64,000 nt of DNA from Streptomyces bathyalis (GCF_015910445.1 NZ_CP048882.1:5019501-5083500), one strand, 5' to 3'; counted from the first letter of the stretch, positions 27,756-36,658 are shown. Numbers and translations: made by a program. The notes: generated by a model from the sequence alone, not told the origin.

Positions 27756-30085
27756 CCAGCACGGCCGACGGCCCCGGCGCCGTCACAGCGACTCCCGCCC
27801 AGGGCACACCGCTCTCGCACGATCCTGCCGAGGGCGGCCCGGTCACGCACGGAATCGGCGCGTCCCTCCCCTCGGCCGACGCCCCCGCCAAGGCCGAGGG
27901 CACCTTCCCCTACGCCGCCGACCTGTGGGCCGAGGGCCTGCTGTGGGCGGCGGTCCTGCGGTCGCCGCACCCGCACGCCCGGATCGTCTCCATCGACACC
28001 ACGCAGGCCGCCGCGCTTCCCGGCGTGCACGCCGTCGTCACCCACGAGGACGTGCCCGGCGACGCGGGCCACGGCCGCAAGGTTGCCGACCAGCCCGCCT
28101 TCGCCCGCGACATCGTCCGCTACTTCGGCGAGCCCGTCGCCGCCGTGGCCGCCGACCACCCGGACACGGCACGCCTGGCTGCCGCGGCGATCTCCGTCGA
28201 GTACGAGCCGCTCGAGGCCGTCACCGACCCGGAGAAGTCCTTCGAGGCCGAACCGCTGCACCCCGACGGCAACTTGATCCGCCACATCCCGCTGCGCTTC
28301 GGCGACCAGGACGTCACCGGCGACGTCGTCGTCGACGGTCTCTACCGCATCGGCCGCCAGGACCCGGCACCGATCGGTGCCGAGGCCGGGCTCGCAGTGC
28401 CGCGTCCCGACGGCGGCGTGGAGATCTACACCGCCTCCACCGACCCGCACACCGACCGCGACCTGGCCGCCGCCTGCTTCGGCCTGCCCCCCGAGCAGGT
28501 CAAGGTCGTCGTGACCGGGGTGCCCGGCGCGATGGGCGACCGCGAAGACACCGGTCTGCAGGTGCCGTTGGGCCTGCTGGCGATGAAGACCGGCAGCCCC
28601 GTGAAGATCGCCGCCACCCGCGAGGAGTCCTTCCTCGGGCACGCCCACCGCCACCCCACGCTGCTCCGCTACCGCCATCACGCGGACAGCGAGGGCCGGT
28701 TGCTGAAGGTCGAGGCGCAGATCCTCCTCGATGCCGGTGCCTACGCGGACACCACCGCAGACGCGCTCGCCGCCGCCGTCTCCTTCGCGGCCGGCCCGTA
28801 CGTCGTGCCGCACGCCACCATCGACGGCTGGGCCGTCCGTACGAACAATCCGCCCTCCGGCCATGTGCGCGGCGAGGGCGCGATGCAGGTGTGCGCGGCG
28901 TACGAGGGCCAAATGGACAAGCTGGCCGCCCAGTTGCAGATGGACCCGGCGGACCTGCGCATGCGCAACGTACTGGCGACCGGCGACCTGCTGCCCACCG
29001 GACAGACCGTCACCTGCCCGGCACCCGTGGCCGAACTCCTCACCGCCGTACGGGAGTCGCCGCTGCCGCCGCTGCCCAAGGACAGCCCCGAACGCGACTG
29101 GCTGCTGCCCGGCGGCCCCGAGGGCGCGGGCGAACCGGGCGCGGTGCGGCGCGGAGTCGGCTACGCGCTCGGCATGGTCCACATGCTCGGCGCCGAGGGC
29201 GCCGACGAGGTCTCGACGGCCACCGTGAAGGTCGACGGGCCCGTGGCCACCGTGATGTGCGCCGCCGTCGAGACGGGGCAGGGCTTCACGACGCTGGCCC
29301 GTCAGATCGTGCAGGAGACGCTGGGCATCGACGAAGTGCACGTCGCGCCGGTGGACACCGACCAGCCGCCCGCGGGCGCCGGTTCGCACAGCAGGCACAC
29401 CTGGGTCTCGGGCGGTGCCGTGGAACGTGCGGCGAAAATGGTGCGCACGCAGCTGCTGCAGCCGCTCGCCGCGAAGTTCGGGATGTCCACGGAGCTGCTG
29501 ACGATCGCCGACGGAAAGATCACCTCCTACGACGGTGTCCTCTCCACGACGGTCGTCGAGGCGCTGGAGGACAAGGAGTTGTGGGCCACCGCCCAGTGCC
29601 GTCCCCACCCCACGGAGGCGCTCGACGAGACCGGTCAGGGCGACGCCTTCGTCGGGCTGGCCTTCGCCGCCGTGCGTGCCGTCGTCGACGTCGACGTCGA
29701 ACTCGGCTCGATCCGCGTCGTGGAGATGGCCATCGCCCAGGACGTCGGACGCGTACTGAATCCGCGCCAGCTCAACGCCCGTATCGAGGCCGGCGTCACG
29801 CAGGGGGTCGGCGCGGCCCTCACCGAGCACCTCCGCATCAACCGCGGCGTCGTACGCCAGCCGGACTTCACGGGCTACGCGCTGCCGACGGCCCTGGACG
29901 CCCCGGACATCCGCATCGTCCAACTCATCGAGGAACAGGACGTGGTGGCGCCCTTCGGCGCGAAGGCCGCCTCCGCGGTCCCGGTCGTCACGTCACCGGC
30001 GGCGGTCGCCGCGGCGGTCCGCGCGGCCACGGGGATGCCGGTCAACCGGCTGCCGATCCGTCCGCAGACGGCTGTGGGGGGCTGA
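27752..30085 (+). CDS. Molybdenum hydroxylase large subunit (xanthine dehydrogenase family)
   Basis: A 777-residue molybdopterin-binding subunit. It opens with the ald/Xan a/b hammerhead (GIGASLPSADAPAKAEGTFPY, AVLRSPHPHARI) and continues with the two Mo-binding domains. Two usual motifs are altered: GGGFGGKE is replaced by GAMGDRED, and the C-terminal GVGEP that carries the catalytic glutamate reads AASAVP (A742 at the Glu position). It may therefore act on an unusual substrate or be a divergent subtype. The ATG at 27752 has GGAAAGG upstream; a GTG at 27566 would add 62 low-complexity residues. A hairpin overlaps its stop. Confidence 0.82.
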   Translation: MTSTADGPGAVTATPAQGTPLSHDPAEGGPVTHGIGASLPSADAPAKAEGTFPYAADLWAEGLLWAAVLRSPHPHARIVSIDTTQAAALPGVHAVVTHEDVPGDAGHGRKVADQPAFARDIVRYFGEPVAAVAADHPDTARLAAAAISVEYEPLEAVTDPEKSFEAEPLHPDGNLIRHIPLRFGDQDVTGDVVVDGLYRIGRQDPAPIGAEAGLAVPRPDGGVEIYTASTDPHTDRDLAAACFGLPPEQVKVVVTGVPGAMGDREDTGLQVPLGLLAMKTGSPVKIAATREESFLGHAHRHPTLLRYRHHADSEGRLLKVEAQILLDAGAYADTTADALAAAVSFAAGPYVVPHATIDGWAVRTNNPPSGHVRGEGAMQVCAAYEGQMDKLAAQLQMDPADLRMRNVLATGDLLPTGQTVTCPAPVAELLTAVRESPLPPLPKDSPERDWLLPGGPEGAGEPGAVRRGVGYALGMVHMLGAEGADEVSTATVKVDGPVATVMCAAVETGQGFTTLARQIVQETLGIDEVHVAPVDTDQPPAGAGSHSRHTWVSGGAVERAAKMVRTQLLQPLAAKFGMSTELLTIADGKITSYDGVLSTTVVEALEDKELWATAQCRPHPTEALDETGQGDAFVGLAFAAVRAVVDVDVELGSIRVVEMAIAQDVGRVLNPRQLNARIEAGVTQGVGAALTEHLRINRGVVRQPDFTGYALPTALDAPDIRIVQLIEEQDVVAPFGAKAASAVPVVTSPAAVAAAVRAATGMPVNRLPIRPQTAVGG

Positions 30086-30101
30086 GGGGGCGCCTCCTCA
30101 G
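30082..30101 (+). terminator. Hairpin at the end of the hydroxylase operon
   Basis: CTGAGG and CCTCAG form a stem closed by a GGCGCC centre, starting inside the large-subunit stop codon. A second hairpin, GGGGC-N6-GCCCC with a T-rich loop, follows at 30213-30228. Together they probably end the operon. Confidence 0.45.
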
Positions 30102-30346
30102 AGCAACTGGGACGCCCGCTTCCGGCCTTCCTCAAGCACCCCGGGCCCGCACGGTAAACATCCGCCGACGTCACGATCAGATATCGCTGTTCCGTCGACT
30201 CAAGGGCGAGGTGGGGCTTTTGTGCCCCTTGGGTGTCACGTCGCGGACTCCGCTTATGAGGGTGCCGATCAAGTCGCCGCAGTTGTCGGGGAACAACCGC
30301 TCACCGGGCCGGATTCCGGCCTGTTCAGGGGGAGTTGGTGCGCAGC

Positions 30347-30376
30347 TGACGGGCTGTCAGTCGGCGTCACTAAGGT
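30347..30376 (+). promoter_or_regulatory. Promoter of type VII module 1
   Basis: TGACGG and TAAGGT are separated by 18 bases, a good vegetative-type Streptomyces promoter. The same arrangement recurs before module 2 at 32650, within a wider related stretch that includes GGCCGGATTCCGG and CTGTCAGT. The interval 30086-30509 holds no gene. Confidence 0.5.
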
Positions 30377-30509
30377 GTCCTGCTACAGGTTGGGCACCGG
30401 CGCCCGGCCCGCTCTTCCGCGGAACGGATCAGAACCGTGGACGCGCGCGGCGACCGTGGCCGGTCGGCGCTGACCGCATGGCTGAGAAGGAACGGGGAGG
30501 GCGCCAGGC

Positions 30510-30872
30510 GTGCGTGGGTTGCGAGTCGACCTCAGTGAACTCGAAGAGACCGTACGCAAGCTCGGTCGTCTGACGACCGCCATGGGTGACTCGGTGACCA
30601 AGAGCAGATACAGCACTTACCTGCCCGCGGGAGCGCTCGGCAGAGGATTCATCGAGCAGGAGGAACTCCACGCCGCACACGGCGAGATGAAGGCCGAGGT
30701 CGAAGAGATCATCGGGGCGCTCGAGGGGCTCATCGAAGACTTCGGAACGAAGACGAAACAGGTGCACGGCAAGTACCAGGACGCCGATCACGATGCGAAG
30801 TACCGCATCGAGGTGAGCGCGACCCGTTCGGGTCCGGGCACTGACGGCCGGAGGCGAGAACCCCATGAGTGA
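30510..30872 (+). CDS. Small type VII partner protein, copy 1
   Basis: A 120-residue helical protein (VDLSELEETVRKLGRLTTAMGD...) resembling the non-WXG partners found beside WXG100 proteins in streptomycetes. It ends with KYQDADHDAKY, where YQDAD fits the type VII secretion signal YxxxD/E. It would pair with the WXG protein encoded next. GTG start after GGGGAGG. The stop lies 8 bases inside the next gene, implying coupling. It is clearly paralogous to the protein at 32817; the last ~20 residues differ (a basic tail here). Function beyond a secreted heterodimer partner is unknown. Confidence 0.7.
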   Translation: MRGLRVDLSELEETVRKLGRLTTAMGDSVTKSRYSTYLPAGALGRGFIEQEELHAAHGEMKAEVEEIIGALEGLIEDFGTKTKQVHGKYQDADHDAKYRIEVSATRSGPGTDGRRREPHE

Positions 30873-32418
30873 CGAGGCCGGGCCCGGCCACCACCCCGAC
30901 ACGGGCGACATGGATGTCGGCGCCGAGGTGAAGACCCCGTTCGCGGCGGAGGAAGACGTCGAGTCGATGAAGGACATGGTCATCGACGCCAAGCCGGAGC
31001 TCGTCTTCGACGTCGCGGACACATGGAAGTCCATTCACGACGATCTGGTGAGCGGCGGCGGCAGCGTCAGGAGCGACTTCGACAAGGCCGTCGACCACGT
31101 CCTGCAGCACTGGGAGGGCGAGGCCGCCGACGAGTTCGCCAAGAGGGCGAAGAAGCTCAGCAAGCAGATCGCGGAGGGCGCGGCGTACGCCGACTACATC
31201 GCCGTCGCGATGCGCAACGCGGGCGAGCGGCTGAACGAGGTCAAGCCGCAGATCGACGCGATCGGCAAGCCTGACGGGTTCGCCGGGGCCAAGAATCTGC
31301 AGTGGCTCGGCGCCTCGGCCGACGGCGGCAAGTGGCGTGACGGGATCCAGGGCAACCTTGGCATGCAAGAAGCTCTGAACGGGAAGGGCGAAGGCCCCGC
31401 GGGAGGTCCCGCGGGCAAGAAGGAGCAGCTCAGGGCCGCGGCTCTGATGGAGCGTCTGGCCATGACCTACTCGTCGCAGACGATCGCCATGGGGTCGTGG
31501 AGGCGGCCGTCCGGGACTCAGGATCAGCCGGACTACCCGGGGCATCCGGGGGGCGTGGCCCCCGTTCCCGTGGACGTGACCCCCGAAGGGGGAGGCGCGG
31601 GCGCGATGCCGCCCGGTGCAGCTACGGGCGGCAAGGCAGTGGGGCAGGGTGTGCCGACGCCGAATTCGACGCCGAATTCGACGCCGAATTCGAAAGCGGG
31701 GCCGAAAGGGGGACCGAAAGCGGGGCCGAGGTCGCAGGGTGCTGCGAGCGCGGGCTCCGCCGCGTCGATGAACGTCGACGGAATCTCGGGCGGCACTGCC
31801 ACCGGTTCGCGTCCCGGCGGCGCGAACGGGGGCGCACCCGCGGGTGGCTTTTCCGGCCGTGGTGTTGCCGCGGGCCTGAATCCCGGTGCTGCGGGGCGTG
31901 TTCCGGGAGGTCTGGGCTCTGCCGGCCGCCCGGGGCCCGGGAATCGTGAGGTCACGGGCAAGGGTGCCGGCGCGCGTAGGGATGTCCCTGCGAGCGGGGG
32001 TGGCGCGGGGCGCGCTCCCGGTGGAGACCCCGGTGGGCGCGTTCCGGGTGCAGGCGTTCCCGGTGGAGGGGCTCCTGGTGGAGGCGTTCCCGGCGGGCTC
32101 GGTGCAGATCGGGGAACCATGGGCGGACTCGGAGGAGCGCGGGGCAGGGGCAAGGGTGGCGCCGTCGGGCGCGGGCCGGTGGAGCCTCAGAGCGGTGGCG
32201 CTCCCATGAATCCCCTGGAGGGCAAGAGCCCTTCCCGGCAGAGCGGGGAGGGGCTCCACTTCAGCCGCGGCGGTGGCACTGTGGGCGATCGTGGCCGAAT
32301 CGTCAACGGAGTCGGGGGAGTCGGCCCAGGCGGTGATCACACCGAGAAGGGGCCCACCAAGTATCAGAGGGGCGACGCCAAGCTTCCGGACTACTTCGTT
32401 GCGGACGAGGACAGCTGA
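30865..32418 (+). CDS. WXG-domain type VII secretion substrate with Gly/Pro-rich C-terminus, copy 1
   Basis: A 517-residue protein. Residues ~20-150 are a helical WXG100-like domain with WEG at 83-85 (HWEGEAADEF). Residues ~215-500 are Gly/Pro/Ala-rich, with a PNST repeat from three 12-bp units (ACGCCGAATTCG, 31657-31692). There is no signal peptide or TM helix, consistent with ESX-type export. It ends LPDYFVADEDS, about 18 residues shorter than the paralogue's tail DYLVEDEETW... Related actinomycete proteins usually sit beside ESX genes; no EccC or other ESX machinery is in this window. Confidence 0.7.
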   Translation: MSDEAGPGHHPDTGDMDVGAEVKTPFAAEEDVESMKDMVIDAKPELVFDVADTWKSIHDDLVSGGGSVRSDFDKAVDHVLQHWEGEAADEFAKRAKKLSKQIAEGAAYADYIAVAMRNAGERLNEVKPQIDAIGKPDGFAGAKNLQWLGASADGGKWRDGIQGNLGMQEALNGKGEGPAGGPAGKKEQLRAAALMERLAMTYSSQTIAMGSWRRPSGTQDQPDYPGHPGGVAPVPVDVTPEGGGAGAMPPGAATGGKAVGQGVPTPNSTPNSTPNSKAGPKGGPKAGPRSQGAASAGSAASMNVDGISGGTATGSRPGGANGGAPAGGFSGRGVAAGLNPGAAGRVPGGLGSAGRPGPGNREVTGKGAGARRDVPASGGGAGRAPGGDPGGRVPGAGVPGGGAPGGGVPGGLGADRGTMGGLGGARGRGKGGAVGRGPVEPQSGGAPMNPLEGKSPSRQSGEGLHFSRGGGTVGDRGRIVNGVGGVGPGGDHTEKGPTKYQRGDAKLPDYFVADEDS

Positions 32419-32649
32419 ACACTCCGGGGGAGGGAGGCAGGCGGGTTGCGGTACGGAGCGTGCTCCCGTATCACGATCCGGTATCACTGATCCGTCACGG
32501 CTGTGCTGTGCGCAGGGCGTTCGGGTGCCCTTATCGCCCTGCGGGGAAGTCCGCTTCCCCCTCCACCAGCAGGTCGGCGCAGTGTGGCGGGACAACCGGC
32601 TGCGCGGCCGGATTCCGGACCGGTACTGCCTGGTGGGGCGGGGGCGAAG

Positions 32650-32679
32650 TGACCCGCTGTCAGTGGCAGTTACTAGGGT
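32650..32679 (+). promoter_or_regulatory. Promoter of type VII module 2
   Basis: TGACCC and TAGGGT with an 18-base spacer (-10 at 32674-32679) precede the second module. The surrounding sequence resembles that before module 1, so the duplication included the promoter. No gene lies in 32419-32816. Confidence 0.55.
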
Positions 32680-32816
32680 GTACGTGATACCTGAGTGAGG
32701 CACGATGGGTGTCGACTGTTACCGGCCCCCGTCGATGGGCGGGCCACAGTCACCGACGCGTGCCCGCGTGGATGCGGCGCAGACGCATGACGGAGAAGGA
32801 ACGGGGAGGCGCAGCC

Positions 32817-33146
32817 GTGGGTGAGATGCGAGTCGACCTCAGTGAACTCGAGGAGACGGTACGCAAGCTCGGTCGCGTGACGACCGCCATGAGCGAGTCG
32901 GTGACGAAGAGTCAGTACAGCACGGACCTCCCCAAGCATGCGCTGGGTAAGGGCTTCGCCGAGCAAACCGACATCGACAACGCGCACAGCGAGATGAAGA
33001 CCCACATTCGGGAGATCATCACGGTTCTGCACGAGCTCATCGACGAGTTCGGCACGAACACGAAGAAGGCGCACGGCAAGTACCAGAACGCCGAGCACGA
33101 CGCGAAGTACGGCATGAACGGCGGACGTTCAGGGTCCGGGAACTAA
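32817..33146 (+). CDS. Small type VII partner protein, copy 2
   Basis: A 109-residue paralogue of the protein at 30510 (shared VDLSELEETVRKLGR, TTAM, SVTKS, KYQ...HDAKY). YQNAE near the C-terminus fits YxxxD/E. GTG start after GGAACGGGGAGG, a leader also seen before copy 1. Its partner gene starts 21 bases downstream. Confidence 0.7.
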   Translation: MGEMRVDLSELEETVRKLGRVTTAMSESVTKSQYSTDLPKHALGKGFAEQTDIDNAHSEMKTHIREIITVLHELIDEFGTNTKKAHGKYQNAEHDAKYGMNGGRSGSGN

Positions 33147-33167
33147 CGGTCAGGGGGCGAAGACGAC

Positions 33168-34544
33168 ATGGGTGAACAGACTGGGCTCCCCCAGTTCACC
33201 GACAGCAACATGTGCTACATGGGCGAGGTCAAGACCCCGTTCGCGACCGGCGAAGACATCGACTCGATGAAGGCGATGCTCGCCGAGGCCAACCCGGGAC
33301 TCGTCCTCGATGTGGCCGACGCGTGGCAGAACATCCACGACCGTCTGGCTGGCGGCGGTGGCAGTGTCAAGGGCGACTTCGACAAGGCCGTCGACCATAT
33401 CCTCCAGCACTGGGAGGGCGAGTCTGCCGACGAGTTCGCCAAGAAGGCGAAGAAGATCAGCAAGTCGATCGGTGACTGCGCCACGTACGCCACCCGCACC
33501 TCCACCGTGATGCGCAACGTCGGCCACAAGCTGAGCGAGATCAAGCCGAAGGTCGACGCGATCGAGAAGCCCGGTGGCTTCGGCAGCGCCATGGACAAGA
33601 TCGGCGACGGCTTCTCGCGCGACGACAACGAGTGGAAGGGCGAGATCCAGGGCAACCAGGGCGCGCAGAAGGCCCTGGACAACCACGACGGTGACCTCTC
33701 GGCGGGCAAGGAAGAACAGCTGAAGGCCGCCGCGCACATGGAGGCGCTGGCACTCACGTACACGTCGCAGGCGAAGACCATGGGGACGTGGAACAAGAGG
33801 CGGTACGAGGACGGCGGGGACTACCCCGGTGATCCAGGCGGAGTGGCCCCTGTTCCGGTGAGCGTGACTCCCGATGGGGGTGGCCCTGGTGCAGCAGCGG
33901 CCGGTGCTTCCAGGACCGGAAGCACCGTCGGAAAGAGTGCGCCGAAGTCGACCTCTCCGGGTGCGGGAACACCTGTTGCAGGCACCAAGGTGGACGGCAT
34001 CTCGGGCGGCACTCCGACCGCCACTGGCGGTCCGGGTGCAGGCGGAGCCACCAGCGTTCCGGGAAGCGGCGCACCTGGTGGCGCCGGTTCCGGTGGTATG
34101 GGCGGCGGCGTTCCCGGTGGTCCGGGTTACGTCGGGCAGACGTCCGGGAACCGCGGCGTAGCCGGTACCGGCAGGGGTGTCGGTGGCCGGGTTCCCGCCG
34201 GCATCGGTGCCGGAGGAGCGGGTGGCGCCGGAGGCAAGGGCGCCGGCGCTGCCGTCGGCCGGGGACCTCTGGCGCGTCAGCGGGGCGGCACTCTCGACAC
34301 ACCGCAGCAGGGTAAGGGCGCCGCACGGCAGGGCGGTCAAGGGCTGCACTCCAGCCGCGGCGGCGTGATGGCCGGCGAGCGTGGCCGTGGTGCCAACGGC
34401 GTCATGGGCGGCGGTGTCGCAGGCAACAACTCCCGCCGCAAGGAAGGGGAGCGGAACCAGGGGGAGCGTCCCGACTACCTCGTCGAGGACGAGGAGACCT
34501 GGATGCCTGAGCGGCGGGACGTAGCCCCGCCGACGATCGGCTGA
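33168..34544 (+). CDS. WXG-domain type VII secretion substrate, copy 2
   Basis: A 458-residue paralogue of the protein at 30865. The helical N-terminal domain has WEG at 82-84 and shares VKTPFA.GED, DKAVDH.LQHWEGE and GDFDKAVDH with it. Residues ~210-420 are Gly-rich. The C-terminus is full length, DYLVEDEETWMPERRDV, a tail I recall from many streptomycete proteins of this kind. AGGGGG precedes the ATG. It lies directly before the mycosin gene, 89 bases away, so it may be the substrate processed by that protease. Confidence 0.7.
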   Translation: MGEQTGLPQFTDSNMCYMGEVKTPFATGEDIDSMKAMLAEANPGLVLDVADAWQNIHDRLAGGGGSVKGDFDKAVDHILQHWEGESADEFAKKAKKISKSIGDCATYATRTSTVMRNVGHKLSEIKPKVDAIEKPGGFGSAMDKIGDGFSRDDNEWKGEIQGNQGAQKALDNHDGDLSAGKEEQLKAAAHMEALALTYTSQAKTMGTWNKRRYEDGGDYPGDPGGVAPVPVSVTPDGGGPGAAAAGASRTGSTVGKSAPKSTSPGAGTPVAGTKVDGISGGTPTATGGPGAGGATSVPGSGAPGGAGSGGMGGGVPGGPGYVGQTSGNRGVAGTGRGVGGRVPAGIGAGGAGGAGGKGAGAAVGRGPLARQRGGTLDTPQQGKGAARQGGQGLHSSRGGVMAGERGRGANGVMGGGVAGNNSRRKEGERNQGERPDYLVEDEETWMPERRDVAPPTIG

Positions 34545-34633
34545 CGAAGCACCGGCACACTACGAAGTACCGCACGCTGGGGGTGCGGCCAATCAGGCCG
34601 CACCCCTCCGCCGTACAACAGAGGACTCGACAG

Positions 34634-35929
34634 ATGGGCATCACGCGGACCCTGCGCGTCGTCAGCGGAGCAGTACTGACTGGGGCACTGCTTTTCAGTT
34701 CAGCACCGAACGCCGCAGCCGATCAGGTGCGCGACGACCAGTGGGTGCTGAAATCCCTCGACACCGAGTCAATTTGGAAGACGACCAAAGGCAAAGGCCA
34801 GACCGTCGCGGTGATCGACGATGGTGTCAACCCCAATCACCCCGACCTCAAGGGCAACGTCCTGAAGGGCAAGGACTTCCTCGACGGTGGGTCGGCAGCT
34901 CCCAAGCCGGGCGATTACCATGGCACCGCCATGGCTTCGCTGATTGCCGGTCACGGCCATGGTCCCCGGAACGCCCAGGGTGTCCTTGGTCTTGCTCCTG
35001 AATCGAAGATCCTCCCTATTCGCGACTATGGGTCAGGCGGTAAAGGCGATGGCGCGTCTATCCGTTATGCCGTCGACCATGGCGCCACCGTCGTCAACAT
35101 CTCGCAAGGAGGCACTTCATCTTCCCAGGAGGAAGCAGAAGCCGTCGCGTACGCACTGAAGAAGAACGTCTTGGTGGTGGCCGCTCCGGGAAACTCGGCA
35201 GGCCCGGTCGAGTATCCGGCGGCGTATCCAGGCGCCGTCGCCGTAACCGCTGTTGGGGAGAGCGGCACGCTCTGGCCCAAGTCAAGCCACGGACCCAAGA
35301 CCATGCTCAGTGCGCCGGGTGCCAAGATCGTCCATGCAGGCGGACCCAGCAATCTCAATGGATATGGAATCGGCAGCGGAACATCTGACTCCGCAGCGTA
35401 CGTATCCGCCACCGCTGCCCTCCTCAAGGCGAAATACCCAGACCTTTCCGCTGGCCAGATCGTCAACCGGTTGACGAAGACCGCTGAGATGCCCGCCTCA
35501 GAAAAGGGAGCAAAGCTACCTGACGAGCGGTATGGCTATGGCTCAATTCGCCCGCTGGCGGCCCTCCAGAATGACATTCCCAAGGGCTCCAAGTACGGCC
35601 CTCTTTCCGTTCCTCAGCAGCTCAAGAACGAGGAGAAGGTCGCGGAGAAGGAGCGGGAGTCACAGGCGCAGCAGGAGCAGGCCGACAGGGAATTCGTCAT
35701 CATCTGGTCCGTCATCGGCGTCATGGCCCTCCTTCTGGTCGTGGGCATCGTGCTCCTCGTTGCGAGGTCCCGCCGAAAGAAGAACCGGACCAACGGCCCC
35801 GGCGGCCCCGGCATGCCGGGAGGCGGCTACCCGTACCCGCCCGGCCCCGGCTACGGCCAGCCCCCGCACCAACAGCAGCCGTACGCCCCGCAGCCGACGG
35901 CTCCGCCGCAGCAGCCGCCGTACAACTGA
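34634..35929 (+). CDS. mycP: Type VII secretion-associated serine protease (mycosin, S8)
   Basis: A 431-residue subtilisin-like protease. Signal peptide residues ~1-29 (ends SSAPNAAAD); catalytic D62 (VIDDGVN), H96 (DYHGTAMAS), oxyanion N187 (APGNSAG) and S251 (GTSDSAAYVS). A TM helix (~350-375, IIWSVIGVMALLLVVGIV) near the C-terminus is followed by a basic, then Pro/Gln-rich cytosolic tail, as in MycP. Mycosins are essential partners of ESX secretion and cleave substrates such as EspB. Codons here are visibly less G/C-biased than in neighbouring operons. It ends the type VII-like locus. Confidence 0.88.
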   Translation: MGITRTLRVVSGAVLTGALLFSSAPNAAADQVRDDQWVLKSLDTESIWKTTKGKGQTVAVIDDGVNPNHPDLKGNVLKGKDFLDGGSAAPKPGDYHGTAMASLIAGHGHGPRNAQGVLGLAPESKILPIRDYGSGGKGDGASIRYAVDHGATVVNISQGGTSSSQEEAEAVAYALKKNVLVVAAPGNSAGPVEYPAAYPGAVAVTAVGESGTLWPKSSHGPKTMLSAPGAKIVHAGGPSNLNGYGIGSGTSDSAAYVSATAALLKAKYPDLSAGQIVNRLTKTAEMPASEKGAKLPDERYGYGSIRPLAALQNDIPKGSKYGPLSVPQQLKNEEKVAEKERESQAQQEQADREFVIIWSVIGVMALLLVVGIVLLVARSRRKKNRTNGPGGPGMPGGGYPYPPGPGYGQPPHQQQPYAPQPTAPPQQPPYN

Positions 35930-35963
35930 CGAGCCAACCGCCCTTTGCGAGCCAGGACTTGAG

Positions 35964-36012
35964 GGGCGGCTCGTGCTCCAAGTTGCGCGAGCCGCCCGCT
36001 CCGCTGAGCGGG
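35964..36012. terminator. Two hairpins between mycP and the DUF1203 gene
   Basis: GGGCGGCTCG-N14-CGAGCCGCCC (35964-35997) is followed by CCCGCT-N6-AGCGGG (35995-36012). They lie between convergent genes and can terminate both. Confidence 0.65.
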
Positions 36013-36024
36013 CAGCGGACATCT

Positions 36025-36543
36025 CTACGCCCGCCGCACCTCGAACAGGAAACACCCGTACTCCAGGGCCCGTACGTGCACCAGCGCCACCTCCGGCCTG
36101 GCGAACGCGTCGTCGAAGGCCTGGTCGAACCCGGCCTCGGCTTCCTGCGGAATCTGGAAGAGGTTGCCGCCGACGATGTGACCGGCGGCGTTGTAGCGGC
36201 GGATGGTGCGGCGAGCGTCCGGTCGCGCGAAGGGGTAGCCCTCGACGTCCCGTGGTCCTTCGCATTCCTCCGCGTGGATGAACACCGGCCCGGACTCGTC
36301 GTAGGCGCCCGGCTCGGCCCCGTGCAGGGCCGCCCAGCGTCGCAGCGGTGCGTACGAGACGAGGGCGACGCGCTCGCCCGGCTCGATCGTGCGCAGGCAG
36401 CAGCGGAGGGGGCTCCCCACGCAGTTGACCGGAACGCCGTCCTCGCTGGCGGTGTAGGGCCGCATCGGCCGGCCGGCGTCGTCGGTGTCGCGGAGTTCCT
36501 TGAGAGTGGCGGGAGGGATCGGCAGGGCTGTGTATGAGGTCAT
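36025..36543 (-). CDS. DUF1203 protein
   Basis: A 172-residue soluble protein with the DUF1203 pattern: CVGSPLRCCLRTIEPGERVALVSYAP early, GPVFIHAEECEG centrally, and FEVRR at the end. Family function is unknown. The ATG of MTSYTALPIPPAT is chosen because homology begins there; upstream codons look random. Confidence 0.85.
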   Translation of the reverse strand: MTSYTALPIPPATLKELRDTDDAGRPMRPYTASEDGVPVNCVGSPLRCCLRTIEPGERVALVSYAPLRRWAALHGAEPGAYDESGPVFIHAEECEGPRDVEGYPFARPDARRTIRRYNAAGHIVGGNLFQIPQEAEAGFDQAFDDAFARPEVALVHVRALEYGCFLFEVRRA

Positions 36544-36658
36544 GGAGCCAGCTTGGGCCGAACAACCCCCGCTTGCTGGCGGCAATCGGACCCCGCATTC
36601 CAGGATCGGAGAAGGCCCCACGCTCCTCCTCGACGGCCCGTCACGAGCCCCGTCCTGA

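Noticed and set aside
30222..30473. An 83-codon plus-strand open frame before the type VII locus
   Set aside because: It crosses the module promoter and a hairpin, has no ribosome site, and no counterpart is seen before module 2.
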